Assembly: GCA_031263155.1 (NCBI GenBank) | Contig: JAISGK010000031.1 | Location: forward strand, 1 to 64,000 | From: Clostridiales bacterium | GTDB taxonomy: Bacteria > Bacillota > Clostridia > Lachnospirales > WQUN01 | Direction: 5' to 3' | Length of the DNA stretch: 64,000 nucleotides | In this document: in pieces, positions 52,170-61,559 of the stretch | How positions within the stretch are numbered: position 1 is the stretch's first letter | Layout of the letters: each line of letters opens with the position of its first letter | Notes under the pieces: generated by a model | Told to the model about the DNA's origin: nothing | The model's input: only the letters and a program-made list of their open reading frames with translations | Databases searched by the model: none | Translations under genes and position numbers: made by a program

Positions 52170-53408
52170 TTAATTAGAATTATTAAAATACTCACTTAAC
52201 CCATCTATCCCGATTTTTGTTTGTATACCTGTCGCCATTTCTTTTACGGTTACTTGGCGTGAATCAATCTCGTTGTCGCCTATAATGATAACATGTGAGG
52301 CGTTGGTTTTGTCCGCGTATTTTAGCTGGGCCTTCACGTTGCGCCCCGAAATATCCGTTTGCGCGTCAAGGCCCGCCTCACGCAGTTTTTTCACTATTGC
52401 GAGGGATTCTTTTTGCCCCGCTTCGCCCACGCTGCCTACGTACACGTAACCCGGCATTTTCGCTTCTTCCGAAAGCATGGACAATATGCGCTCCATACCC
52501 ATGCCAAAGCCCGCCGCGCCAGTCGCGGGTCCGCCTACCTCCTGTATCAGGTTATCATAACGCCCCCCACCCATGATTGTAAGCCCAGATTTATTGTCTA
52601 CAAACTCAAACACCGTGCGCGTATAATAATCCAGCCCGCGCACAATCCGGCCGTCTACTGTGTAAGATATACCGGCAAAATTTAGCAGGGTTTGTAATTG
52701 GGCAAAATGCGCGGCGCACTCCGCTCCCAGCGTATCAAGCGGTACGGGCGCGTCCTGTATTATCTCCCTGCAACCAGGGTTTTTGCAATCCAATATGCGC
52801 AGGGGATTTTTTTCGGCGCGCGCTTGGCACGTGGGGCAAAGTTTGTCAAGCCTGGACTGAAGGTATTCACGCAATTTATCGTTGTATCTGGCGCGACATT
52901 CTGTCCCGCCAAGGCTGTTGAGCCGCAACTGGCAGTCTGTCAGCCCCAGCTTTGCCAAAACCGTGTTGCCCAGCATGATAACCTCCGCGTCCGCCGCCGC
53001 GTCATAAGACCCCAATATCTCCACGCCAAATTGGTGGTGCTGTCTATAGCGGCCCTGAGCGGGCCTCTCGTAGCGAAATATCGGCGCTATATAATAAAAC
53101 CGCTTCGGCAATGCCTCGGCATACATCTTGTGCTCTATAAAAGCCCGCGCCACACCTGCCGTCCCTTCTGGGCGCAAGGTGATGCTGCGATCGCTTTTGT
53201 CAAGAAAGGTGTACATCTCTTTTTGCACAACATCTGTCGTTTCTCCCACACCGCGCAAAAAAAGTTCGGTATGCTCAAAAACAGGCGTGCGTATCTCTTC
53301 AACGCAAAAACTCTTGCATGTGGCGCGGATTATCTCCTCCGCGCGCAGCCAGTCCGTCATTTGGGTTCCATAAATGTCTTTAGTGCCGCGCGGCGTTTGC
53401 GTAAGCAA
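52170..53408 (-). CDS. hisS: histidyl-tRNA synthetase
   Basis: 412 residues, class II synthetase: TPRGTKDIYGTQMTDW, motif 2 RFYYIAPIFRYERPAQGRYR with QFGVEILGS, histidine A motif VRGLDYYTRTVFEF and motif 3 GFGMGMERIL, then the anticodon-binding domain. TTG at 53408 lies within the end of hemZ. No T-box is visible. Confidence 0.96.
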   Translation of the reverse strand: MLTQTPRGTKDIYGTQMTDWLRAEEIIRATCKSFCVEEIRTPVFEHTELFLRGVGETTDVVQKEMYTFLDKSDRSITLRPEGTAGVARAFIEHKMYAEALPKRFYYIAPIFRYERPAQGRYRQHHQFGVEILGSYDAAADAEVIMLGNTVLAKLGLTDCQLRLNSLGGTECRARYNDKLREYLQSRLDKLCPTCQARAEKNPLRILDCKNPGCREIIQDAPVPLDTLGAECAAHFAQLQTLLNFAGISYTVDGRIVRGLDYYTRTVFEFVDNKSGLTIMGGGRYDNLIQEVGGPATGAAGFGMGMERILSMLSEEAKMPGYVYVGSVGEAGQKESLAIVKKLREAGLDAQTDISGRNVKAQLKYADKTNASHVIIIGDNEIDSRQVTVKEMATGIQTKIGIDGLSEYFNNSN

Positions 53409-54954
53409 TTCTCTTCCTCCCTATCATTTCGTCTACGCGTTTTATATAGTCGTCCAAACTCTTCACGTTAAACACGCGGCTTATTTTATCTCCCACAACC
53501 AGTTTTGTAACCGCGCCCGCGCCCGTCGCCCAAACGCTTTGAGTCTCTTCCATCATCATCACATTGTATATACCCTCTCTACCTGGCTTGGAATAACCGA
53601 CGTTTTCAAAATTCCCCAGCATATTCTTTTGCCGGTACATATAGTAGGGCATATATCCTGTTGACATACATATTTGTCTGCTCAGATCAAGCATTCGCTC
53701 CAACTCACCCACGCTGGCGATATGGTATTCATTAAGCGTGGGGCGAAGGCGAGACGCGCGTTTTATGGTCAATATATGTACCGTGATATTCTCAGGGTCC
53801 AGTTTAATAAGGGAATCAAAGGTGCGTTCTACGTGCGCGACCGTTTCTCCGGGCAATCCGAGAATAATATCAGCGTTAATGTTATCAAATCCGCACTCCC
53901 TTGCGCCGCAAAACGCTCTCGTAATATCCTCCGCGCCGTGTTCACGCTCGATCAGCGCAAGCGTCGCGTCGTTCATTGTCTGTGGATTTAGGGTGATTCG
54001 GTTAACGCCGTACCGTTTCATAATCAACAATTTTGATCTGGACACAGTGTCCGGCCTTCCCGCCTCCACACAAAATTCACTGGCCTTAAAACGCGCGGAC
54101 AGATAGCTCAATAGCCGCTCAAACTGATCATCCGGCAAAGATGTCGGCGTGCCCCCGCCGATATAAAGGCTGGAGATAGGATTGCTCTTGATCAATTCTC
54201 CTACGGCGTCCAGTTCTTTTATGAGCGATTCTACATATTCCCATGTTTTAGGAGAAACGGGGTACGACGCGAACGAGCAATACAGGCAGCGGGACGGGCA
54301 GAAAGGTATGCCTACATAAAGGCTTACCGCGTCTTTCGGTTGCGCGGCAATGAGCTTTTGTTCGGCGTTGGCTACATTAATGGCAAGTTCCGATTTCTCC
54401 GGGCGGGTGAAATAGTTTGCGCTTAGGTTGCGGACAATAATCGCCCTGTCCACACCGTTATCGAGCATGAGCCGCGCCATTTTGGAAGGGCGAATACCCG
54501 TAAGCGCCCCCCACGGCGGGTTAAGCCCTGTATATTTGTTAAGCGCTATATATAGGGCTATCATCAACCCGCGCCGCGTGGAGTGCTCGCTATCGGCGCC
54601 GGGCAAGGAGTATTCCCCCTCGCCCGCCGATAACATCTCACGCGGTCGTTTCCGATCATCATTCTCCTCATCGTTCTCCAATACGGGCAGCGCCGAAGCG
54701 CGTTTGCTTTGAACGAGGGGCTGTTCAATGTTATATTCATTGCTATATTCCCTGCTAAAAAGAGACTGCCGCTCAACCTGTCGCCCGTCAATGATTAATA
54801 TCGCTCGACACTCCCCGGCCGCCAATTCGGTGATTATCGTTACTCCAGCGGGCTGTATATCGCTAACCCGAGTGAATTTTTCGTTGGGGTAAAATATTTG
54901 CGATATGGCCTGAATGTCATACACATACTCGTGCCCCCTGAAAACGCAAAACAT
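53380..54954 (-). CDS. hemZ: coproporphyrinogen dehydrogenase HemZ (radical SAM)
   Basis: 524 residues. The radical SAM cluster motif is YVGIPFCPSRCLYCSFAS, with SSLYIGGGTPTSLP and GLPGETVAHVERTFDSL. HemN/HemZ-family enzymes oxidise coproporphyrinogen III without oxygen; in anaerobes the HemZ type may do other radical chemistry. It shares one base with the MBL gene (TGATG). Confidence 0.92.
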   Translation of the reverse strand: MFCVFRGHEYVYDIQAISQIFYPNEKFTRVSDIQPAGVTIITELAAGECRAILIIDGRQVERQSLFSREYSNEYNIEQPLVQSKRASALPVLENDEENDDRKRPREMLSAGEGEYSLPGADSEHSTRRGLMIALYIALNKYTGLNPPWGALTGIRPSKMARLMLDNGVDRAIIVRNLSANYFTRPEKSELAINVANAEQKLIAAQPKDAVSLYVGIPFCPSRCLYCSFASYPVSPKTWEYVESLIKELDAVGELIKSNPISSLYIGGGTPTSLPDDQFERLLSYLSARFKASEFCVEAGRPDTVSRSKLLIMKRYGVNRITLNPQTMNDATLALIEREHGAEDITRAFCGARECGFDNINADIILGLPGETVAHVERTFDSLIKLDPENITVHILTIKRASRLRPTLNEYHIASVGELERMLDLSRQICMSTGYMPYYMYRQKNMLGNFENVGYSKPGREGIYNVMMMEETQSVWATGAGAVTKLVVGDKISRVFNVKSLDDYIKRVDEMIGRKRIAYANAARH

Positions 54955-55604
54955 CAGAGTGTACGCCTCAGCATATCCGAATCCATTGATTGATGTATGC
55001 CCCGTTCATGCTTTATATCGGTCGGTCTGCCGTGGCCAGGGTATACGATGGTATCCCCTGGTAGGGTAAGGAGCTTTTCTTTTATGCTGCGAGTCAGAAG
55101 GCGTCCATCGCCCAGCGGCAAGTCCGTGCGGCCAACGGATTCCCAAAAGAGGGTATCGCCGGTAAATATCATTGAGTCTTGGGGAGAATAGAAGCACAAT
55201 CCGCCGGGGGTGTGCCCCGGAGTTGCCACAACTTTTAATTCGATGCCGCTTGCCGCTATGACGTCACCATCACTAACAAGATAATCAAAAGAAAGTGATA
55301 TCTCACTGCCATATGACCCGCCAGAAAGGTTGAGCTTAGGGTCGTATAAAATCTCCGCGTCAGACGGGTGCCCAACGATGGGGGCATTGGTATAGTCCTT
55401 AATTTCGCTGGCCCCCGAGATATGATCGAAGTGAGCGTGAGTGAGCAGTATATATTTAATTTTGATCTCTTCCCCGCGTATAAACGATACTATGCCCTCG
55501 TGGTTAAGCCCCGGATCTATTACTACGCCCTCTTTTGTGCTTTGGTCAAAACAGCAATAACAGTTTTGATCGTATTCACGCGTAACTACCAAGAAAACCT
55601 TCAT
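54954..55604 (-). CDS. metallo-beta-lactamase fold hydrolase (glyoxalase II-like)
   Basis: 216 residues: NCYCCFDQSTKEGVVIDPG, the metal motif LLTHAHFDHISGASEI, VVATPGHTPGGLCFY, FTGDTLFWESVGRTDLP and YPGHGRPTDI. Likely a thioester hydrolase; the true substrate is open. Overlaps rel by 4 bases, a common Clostridia arrangement. Confidence 0.93.
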   Translation of the reverse strand: MKVFLVVTREYDQNCYCCFDQSTKEGVVIDPGLNHEGIVSFIRGEEIKIKYILLTHAHFDHISGASEIKDYTNAPIVGHPSDAEILYDPKLNLSGGSYGSEISLSFDYLVSDGDVIAASGIELKVVATPGHTPGGLCFYSPQDSMIFTGDTLFWESVGRTDLPLGDGRLLTRSIKEKLLTLPGDTIVYPGHGRPTDIKHERGIHQSMDSDMLRRTL

Positions 55605-57781
55605 GTGCGTTCCACCTCATATACTCCGTTTATGCCCCTTAGCTTTATTATCAGGTGATCTAACTGCTCGCGGCTTGTTATCTCCAGCGATATATTAAAT
55701 ATCGCGCTGTTGTGGTGCGTTTTCGCACCCAATTCTTTTACTGAAATGCGTTCGTCCATTATTACGCGGCTCACATCGTTAAACAGACCCACCCTATCTT
55801 GCCCCAGCACGCGCAAATCGGCGCGGAAATGAATACTGGCAGAGCGCTCGGGCATTTGCCAGCTTGCGTTAAGCAGGCGGCTGCGCTCGCTATTGTCCAA
55901 GCTTATAATATTCTTGCAATCGGTGCGATGAATACTAAGTCCGCGCCCTCTGGTCACAAACCCCACTATCTCATCTCCTGGCAATGGATTGCAGCATTTG
56001 GGGAAACGCACGTTAATGTCGCCAATGCCCTTTACAACTATGCCGCTGCGTTTTTTTCTATCTTTTGCCACGATATCGTCGGAGCTTATCGTTACCTCGT
56101 ACTTGTCGTCCTTGTGAGCGTCTTCTATGAGGCGGTTAACAACAGACGTCTCTTTTAACCCGCCATGGCCTACCGCCGCGCACAAGGTATCCCAATCTGG
56201 ATAGTTAAACTTCTCCAAAATCATTTGCTTACGTTCTGGCGTTAGCAATTCATCCAGTACGGCTCTTTTGGCGGTGGCGGCAGTCGTCAGCAGCTCTTTG
56301 CCCTTTATTATATTTTCGTCTCGATTTTCTTTCTTAAACCACTGATTTATTTTGCCGCGCGCAGTACTTGTTTTTACAAATTTAAGCCAACCGAGACTTG
56401 GCCCTTTTATGTTTTGGCTGGTTATGATCTCTACGCGATCGCCATTATTAAGCGTTGTCTCTATGGGGACGATCTTGCCGTTTACCTTCGCGCCCTTCAT
56501 TCTATTGCCAATGGCGCTATGAATAGCGTAGGCAAAGTCTATGGTTGTGGCTCCGTTAAGCAAACTGACAACCTCGCCCTTGGGTGTAAAACAATACACA
56601 TGCTCTCGAAACACATTAAGATCTGTTTTAAGAGCGTCAAGAAATTCGGTGGAGGTTGAGAGCGTGCGCTGCCATTCTAAAATCTCGCGTAGCCAGGTAA
56701 GCTTTGCCTCTTCGCCATGGGGATCCCCCGCTTCGGTGCGCCCTTCCTTATATCTCCAGTGCGCCGCGATGCCGTACTCTGCTGTTCTGTGCATTTCGTA
56801 TGTGCGTATTTGCACTTCGAACGGCTCGCCGCCGGTGCTTAACAATGTAGTGTGCAGAGACTGATATTTATTTTGTTTAGGCATGCCAATATAATCTTTA
56901 AACCGGTTGGGTACCGGTTTATAATTTTCGTGCAATATGCCCAGCACTGTATAGCAATCTGATACGGTATTGACAATAACGCGCACGGCGATAAGGTCAT
57001 ACAGTTGATCCAAGGTTTTATTTTGTCCTACCATTTTTTTATATATGCTAAAGAAATGCTTCGGCCTTCCCTCGATATTTACATTCACACCGCGCGCGTC
57101 CAGCTTAACACGAATCTCATCTACCATAGTTTGTACAAATTTACGGCGCTCGCTCAGCTTGCGGTTTATTTTTTCGCTCAAATCTTTGTACTCTTTGGGT
57201 TCGAGATATTTAAAGCATATGTCTTCAAGCTCGTAGCGCAGCTTGCTGATACCCAACCTGTGAGACAAAGGCGCGTAGATGTCCAGCGTCTCCTGCGCGA
57301 TCTCTTTTTGTTTCGCCTCGGGTTGAAACTTAAGTGTTCGCATATTGTGCAGCCTATCAGAAATTTTTATAAGAATAACCCTAATATCTTTTGCCATGGC
57401 AATAAACATCTTGCGAAAGTTTTCGGCCTGCTGTTCACTCTTGGCTATATAGGTAGGCATATCCAACTTGGTAACCCCGTCAACCAGCTGGGCCACATCT
57501 TCGCCAAACATAGCGCTAATATCCGCGTAGGTATATTTTGTATCTTCAATAACGTCATGCAATAGCCCGGCGGCTATGGATTCCAAATCCAGTTGCAGCT
57601 GCGCGAGAATGATCGCGACCGACAGAGGATGAATAATGTACGACTCGCCTGATTTGCGATATTGGTCTTTATGGGCTTCTTTAGCCACAATAAAAGATTT
57701 TTCGACAAGAGGAAACTCGGCGGCAGGGTGATATAGCTTTATACAGTTTATCAATTCGGCGTACAGTTCTTCATAAGCCAT
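55601..57781 (-). CDS. rel: bifunctional (p)ppGpp synthetase/hydrolase
   Basis: 726 residues. HD hydrolase (SYIIHPLSVAIILAQ, GLLHDVIEDTKYTY), synthetase (YDLIAVRVIVN, GMPKQNKYQSLHTTLL), TGS (YCFTPKGEVVSLLNGATTIDFAYAIHS), a helical region with the CC domain (FPKCCNPLPGDEIVGFVTRG) and a C-terminal ACT domain. The stringent-response enzyme. It begins the rel-MBL-hemZ-hisS operon and has a very good promoter. Confidence 0.97.
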   Translation of the reverse strand: MAYEELYAELINCIKLYHPAAEFPLVEKSFIVAKEAHKDQYRKSGESYIIHPLSVAIILAQLQLDLESIAAGLLHDVIEDTKYTYADISAMFGEDVAQLVDGVTKLDMPTYIAKSEQQAENFRKMFIAMAKDIRVILIKISDRLHNMRTLKFQPEAKQKEIAQETLDIYAPLSHRLGISKLRYELEDICFKYLEPKEYKDLSEKINRKLSERRKFVQTMVDEIRVKLDARGVNVNIEGRPKHFFSIYKKMVGQNKTLDQLYDLIAVRVIVNTVSDCYTVLGILHENYKPVPNRFKDYIGMPKQNKYQSLHTTLLSTGGEPFEVQIRTYEMHRTAEYGIAAHWRYKEGRTEAGDPHGEEAKLTWLREILEWQRTLSTSTEFLDALKTDLNVFREHVYCFTPKGEVVSLLNGATTIDFAYAIHSAIGNRMKGAKVNGKIVPIETTLNNGDRVEIITSQNIKGPSLGWLKFVKTSTARGKINQWFKKENRDENIIKGKELLTTAATAKRAVLDELLTPERKQMILEKFNYPDWDTLCAAVGHGGLKETSVVNRLIEDAHKDDKYEVTISSDDIVAKDRKKRSGIVVKGIGDINVRFPKCCNPLPGDEIVGFVTRGRGLSIHRTDCKNIISLDNSERSRLLNASWQMPERSASIHFRADLRVLGQDRVGLFNDVSRVIMDERISVKELGAKTHHNSAIFNISLEITSREQLDHLIIKLRGINGVYEVERT

Positions 57782-57813
57782 AGTATCATCCCTTCCACCA
57801 TAATTTTTAAATC

Positions 57814-57842
57814 ATTATAGTTTCATGATGTGATAATTGCAA
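57814..57842 (-). promoter_or_regulatory. sigma-A promoter of rel
   Basis: On minus: TTGCAA (57842-57837), 17 bases, TATAAT (57819-57814), about 33 bases before the ATG. Confidence 0.9.
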
Positions 57843-57938
57843 CATATCGCGGTTATTTTCCCATTTTTTCCCGCAAAGCAAAAATTCGCCCAAAACCATC
57901 ATCAAATACGACAGATTCAGGCGAGATTCTATTATATA

Positions 57939-58505
57939 TTATGCTGTAACCGCCTCTGGCTTTTCCCTCTTGTGAATAAGTTCGTTTAAAATGTTTAGGT
58001 ATGCTTCGCTCGCGTGGTTTTTCCAATTGTTAGATATAAGTTTTGCCTGCGCGCGTGAAACAACTGACACCTGCACCTCCATAAGCAAACATTTATCTTC
58101 ATAAGCGCCGCATTTTACTATGTACTCATTGGCATCCGAATCCAAAAAATAGTTGGCTGTAACTTCAAAGTCCCGTTTAATACAATTAAATCGCTGTTGC
58201 ACATACTGGGTTATCTTTGCTCTCACAGAAGGGAGAATAAGGTTTTCAAAATAGTCCAACATGGTGATTCCCTCGTCAGTAATGCTATAGCGGGTGTTGT
58301 TGTTGTCCTGAGACGACTCAAGGTACCCTTCGTCGCTCATCTCGGCCAGGGTTTCTTGCATCATATAATAGTCCATATATTCGCCCTCACGCACAAACTC
58401 TGTCAGCTGGCTTCTTGAAAGGGGCAGTTCCATCTTGTTAATAATGTAAAGTAAAATCAGCTTATTTTCTACTTGTATATGTTCTGTTTTTTCGCTGCCC
58501 GGCAT
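57939..58505 (-). CDS. DUF4364 family protein
   Basis: About 188 residues. The N-terminal part looks like a winged helix (LILLYIINKMELPLSRSQLT, LAEMSDEGYLE, YSITDEGITMLDYF). DUF4364 is found in Clostridia and is of unknown function; a transcriptional role is likely from its fold. ATG 58505 has AAAGGATG. Confidence 0.88.
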   Translation of the reverse strand: MPGSEKTEHIQVENKLILLYIINKMELPLSRSQLTEFVREGEYMDYYMMQETLAEMSDEGYLESSQDNNNTRYSITDEGITMLDYFENLILPSVRAKITQYVQQRFNCIKRDFEVTANYFLDSDANEYIVKCGAYEDKCLLMEVQVSVVSRAQAKLISNNWKNHASEAYLNILNELIHKREKPEAVTA

Positions 58506-58566
58506 TTTTTCATCCTTTCTCACTCTTATATGCGTCATTGGTGCGAACCATCGCTCTAATGGAAGC

Positions 58567-58595
58567 ATTATACACCTCGATCACTCGATTTACAA
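58567..58595 (-). promoter_or_regulatory. sigma-A promoter of the DUF4364 gene
   Basis: On minus: TTGTAA (58595-58590), 17 bases, TATAAT (58572-58567). Confidence 0.85.
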
Positions 58596-58639
58596 GACGC
58601 TGGCAATATCGCGAATCTGCGGGATCTTACGCGGCGGTA

Positions 58640-58681
58640 TTGCTTTTCACGCCTGATGGGGTTACAATAACTGTATACAGT
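58640..58681 (+). promoter_or_regulatory. promoter and palindromic operator of the MATE fragment
   Basis: TTGCTT (58640-58645), 17 bases, TACAAT (58663-58668), immediately followed by the perfect palindrome ACTGTATACAGT (58670-58681). The position is right for repression. Confidence 0.65.
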
Positions 58682-58703
58682 AGAGCAAAAGGGGAGGGGC
58701 GCG

Positions 58704-59045
58704 ATGAAGCGGAAGCTGATGACAGAAGGCCCGCCATTTGGTTCTATTATCCAATTCGCTATCCCAATAATGCTTACCGAGATAATACAGCAAGTTTATA
58801 CAATTGCCGACAGCATAGTAGTTGGCAGGTTAATTGGAGTAAACGCCTTCGCCGCAATCAGCGCGGCCAGTTCTTTTTATTGGCTAATATTGATGGTTCT
58901 ACTCGGCTTCTCTCATGGGTTTGGCACTTTAATAGCTCAACTTTTCGGCGCGAAAAAAACCACAGAATTACGGCGCACTTGTGCTTTGACATTGTGGCTG
59001 ACAACTGTTATCGGTATAACGCTTACAATTCTTTTCTTTGGTTGA
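58704..59045 (+). pseudogene. MATE family efflux transporter, N-terminal fragment
   Basis: 113 residues with the MATE opening (EGPPFGSIIQFAIPIMLTEI, QQVYTIADSIVVGRLIG, AISAASSFYWL), about three membrane segments, then TGA and TAA in the same frame. Full proteins have about 450 residues and 12 segments. Start, Shine-Dalgarno and promoter are intact, so the loss is at the 3' side. Non-functional as a pump. Confidence 0.85.
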
Positions 59046-59075
59046 GAAGTATAATTTGAGAATGGAGGATTGACC

Positions 59076-59294
59076 ATGAAAGATTATCATATTAACATTT
59101 TTTATAGCGATGAGGACGAGGGATATATTGCGGATGTTCCTGATTTAAAAAATTGCAGTGCTTTTGGAGAAACGCCTAACGAGGCTTTGTTGCAAGTTTT
59201 GGCCGCCCAAAAACTATGGCTTGATGAAGCAAGAAATAGTAATTTACCAATTCCTACGCCCCAGTATCGACCAATAATTTATAAAGCCATTTGA
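59076..59294 (+). CDS. HicB-like protein (orphan)
   Basis: 72 residues with the HicB N-terminal fold: YHINIFYSDEDEGYIADVPD, CSAFGETPNEALLQV. HicB is the antitoxin to the HicA mRNA interferase, but no hicA is adjacent and this protein lacks the C-terminal DNA-binding domain. ATG after GGAGG. It overlaps the kinase-like gene that follows. Confidence 0.8.
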   Translation: MKDYHINIFYSDEDEGYIADVPDLKNCSAFGETPNEALLQVLAAQKLWLDEARNSNLPIPTPQYRPIIYKAI

Positions 59295-60184
59295 CAGTGA
59301 GAATATTACATAACGACCAATTAAGTATAAATACGGAGATTGTAAAAAACTTAATAAAAGAACAATTTCCAGAGTATGCTGGCTTGCCCATATATGAATT
59401 TGACTCTACGGGTACTGTAAATTCGATTTTCAGATTGGGCAATGATTATTATATGCGTTTTCCAAAATTGGAGGGATACGCCGATTCATTATTAAAGGAG
59501 TATAGAATACTGCCCTATATCGCAAAACATGTAAGTATTAGAATTCCACAGCCAATAAAATTGGGGCGGCCAAGCGATTTATATCCAGCGCACTGGGCCA
59601 TCTATGACTGGATACATGGCGAGCCTTATGATAACAGCAGAATTACAAATCACCAAAGGGTAATATCTGAACTAACAACTTTTATCAGAGAATTACATGC
59701 GATTGGTTTATTGGCGGATGCCCCCAAGGCTGGCAGAAGGCCGCTGTTGGAATTAAATACCGTAACCATAGAGAATCTTATTGCGTCAGCGGAGGAAATA
59801 GATTATGCCAAGGCTATTAAAATATGGGGAAAACTTGTTGATACACCTGTGTTTGACAGCAAGCCGATATGGATTCACGCGGATCTGCTAAAGCCAAACA
59901 TTTTGGTAAAGGACGATCATATAGCGGCTATAATAGATTTTGGCAGCGCGGGGGTGGGCGATCCCGCATTTGATATAATACCGGCATGGTCGTTGTTTGA
60001 TAATAAAAATAGAGATATTTTTAGAGCCAAAACAGATGTCAGCGATCCCATATGGTATAGGGCTTGCGCCTATGCTTTACATCAGGCCGCGCTGATAATT
60101 CCATATTACCGCAAAAGCAATCCATATTTCGTAAGGCAGGCTGTTGATACTATAAAAGAAATTATCAGCGATAGTGCAACATAA
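59291..60184 (+). CDS. aminoglycoside phosphotransferase family protein
   Basis: 297 residues, APH/choline-kinase fold: catalytic loop IWIHADLLKPNILV and metal site IAAIIDFGSAGVGDPAFD, with the N-lobe FRLGNDYYMRFPK. It may phosphorylate an antibiotic or another small molecule; the true substrate is not known. TTG 59291 or GTG 59297 as start; both overlap or abut the HicB-like stop. Confidence 0.85.
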   Translation: MTVRILHNDQLSINTEIVKNLIKEQFPEYAGLPIYEFDSTGTVNSIFRLGNDYYMRFPKLEGYADSLLKEYRILPYIAKHVSIRIPQPIKLGRPSDLYPAHWAIYDWIHGEPYDNSRITNHQRVISELTTFIRELHAIGLLADAPKAGRRPLLELNTVTIENLIASAEEIDYAKAIKIWGKLVDTPVFDSKPIWIHADLLKPNILVKDDHIAAIIDFGSAGVGDPAFDIIPAWSLFDNKNRDIFRAKTDVSDPIWYRACAYALHQAALIIPYYRKSNPYFVRQAVDTIKEIISDSAT

Positions 60185-60206
60185 CTAAAAAAACAAGGAG
60201 ATCAAA

Positions 60207-60487
60207 ATGCCGGATATTTTTGAATGTATACAAAAACGATACAGTATATGTTGATTGCAATTACAGCTCTCGGTTATGCAAGTTGTTGGATTGAGGGAAA
60301 TATCACGGAAAATACCGAAACTCAAAAACAGATAGCAAAACTTCTGAATATACCCCCAGAATATACTGTTGTTGGCTTTTTGCCAATAGGGGTCGCGGAG
60401 AAAGAAGGTAAGCGTCCTTCATATAAATCATTTTCTGAAAGGGCATGGTATAATATTTATGGGAACGATAATGAAGACTTTATTTGA
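60207..60487 (+). pseudogene. nitroreductase family protein with internal deletion
   Basis: A well-placed AAGGAG and ATG at 60207 open the normal N-terminus (MPDIFECIQKRYSI), but the frame stops at 60254. From about 60245 another frame gives the normal C-terminal part (QYMLIAITALGYASCWIEG, PPEYTVVGFLPIGVAEKEG). About 100 residues of the middle are missing and the frame has changed at the joint. No activity is expected. Its end overlaps the next gene. Confidence 0.8.
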
Positions 60488-61439
60488 TACAACCCATGTA
60501 GAGAACATGGTCTTAAAAAATCGGTTCATTCGCGCCGCGATAGGTGAAAAAACGACGGATGGACATGTAAATCAATATATTTTGGATCTTTATACAAATT
60601 TGGCGCAGGGCGGCGTGGGGACTATGATTACCGGCTTTACCCTGGTAGATGAATCAGAAAAATCCTATCCGATAATGGCATTTTATGACGATTCATTTGC
60701 CGATGGGCATAGGAGCCTAACTAATACTGCCCATAGCCTTAACGCAAACATTATTCTACAGTTGGTTTATGTTGGATCGTATGTTATGGGTAATGCAGCA
60801 GGAGTAACAGTTCTTGCGCCCAGCGCTGTGGAAAATTTAAATAAAAAAACTATACCCAAAGAAATAAGCCTTGAAGAAATTAAAAATATACAAAATAAAT
60901 TTGCCAATGCCGCTTTAAGAGCAAAAAATGCCGGTTATGACGGTATTGAAATACATGCGGCCCATGGGTTTCTCCTCAGCCAATTTATGACACCCTATTA
61001 TAATCGCAGAAATGACTTATATGGGGGATCTACCCCTAACAGGGCAAGAATGGCATTGGAAACATATGAGGCCATCCGTAAAGCGGTAGGTAATGATTAC
61101 CCTGTTTGGATAAAGATAAATGTGGTAGACGGCATTGAAGATGGGGTATCTTTTGATGATGTTTTATATTTGTGCAATGAATTATCAAACAAAGGGATAG
61201 ACGCTATTGAAATAAGCGGAAACTGGAAAAGCCGCGAAAACCAATCGGCATATTTTAAAGACGAAGCAGAGGCCATCGCTTCTAAAAATAAAACGGCAGT
61301 TATCTTGACCGGTGGAAATAACGATTTTAAGGAAATGACGGAGATTTTAAATACCACAAAAATCAGTTATTTTGGCATGGCTCGAGCGCTGGCTAAATAT
61401 CCTGATTTGATTAATAAATTTGTGAAAGAAAACACTTGA
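60471..61439 (+). CDS. NADH:flavin oxidoreductase (Old Yellow Enzyme family)
   Basis: About 322 residues, apparently intact TIM barrel: FDTTHVENMVLKNRFIRAAI, GYDGIEIHAAHGFLLSQFMTP, NRRNDLYGGSTPNRARMAL. It reduces activated alkenes or similar compounds with FMN; no iron-sulfur C-terminal half as in the dienoyl-CoA reductases. ATG 60471 overlaps the nitroreductase remnant. Confidence 0.9.
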   Translation: MKTLFDTTHVENMVLKNRFIRAAIGEKTTDGHVNQYILDLYTNLAQGGVGTMITGFTLVDESEKSYPIMAFYDDSFADGHRSLTNTAHSLNANIILQLVYVGSYVMGNAAGVTVLAPSAVENLNKKTIPKEISLEEIKNIQNKFANAALRAKNAGYDGIEIHAAHGFLLSQFMTPYYNRRNDLYGGSTPNRARMALETYEAIRKAVGNDYPVWIKINVVDGIEDGVSFDDVLYLCNELSNKGIDAIEISGNWKSRENQSAYFKDEAEAIASKNKTAVILTGGNNDFKEMTEILNTTKISYFGMARALAKYPDLINKFVKENT

Positions 61440-61467
61440 AAAGGCGGCCTTTTATGGAGGTCAAAAT

Positions 61468-61503
61468 ATGCTTGAAGCAATTTCACATAATAAAAAATTG
61501 TAG
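61468..61503 (+). pseudogene. 11-codon gene stub before the terminator
   Basis: TGGAGG at 7 bases, then MLEAISHNKKL and TAG. It looks like the start of a gene with the remainder deleted; it could also be a tiny peptide. Confidence 0.35.
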
Positions 61504-61504
61504 A

Positions 61505-61542
61505 AAAATGCCCGTTTGCCATCCATAGCAAACGGGCATTTT
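61505..61542. terminator. bidirectional terminator
   Basis: A perfect 15-bp stem AAAATGCCCGTTTGC / GCAAACGGGCATTTT with an 8-base loop and T runs on both strands. It ends the accessory patch (plus) and the sugar transporter operon (minus). Confidence 0.9.
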
Positions 61543-61559
61543 ATTGCGCTTGGTAGATC

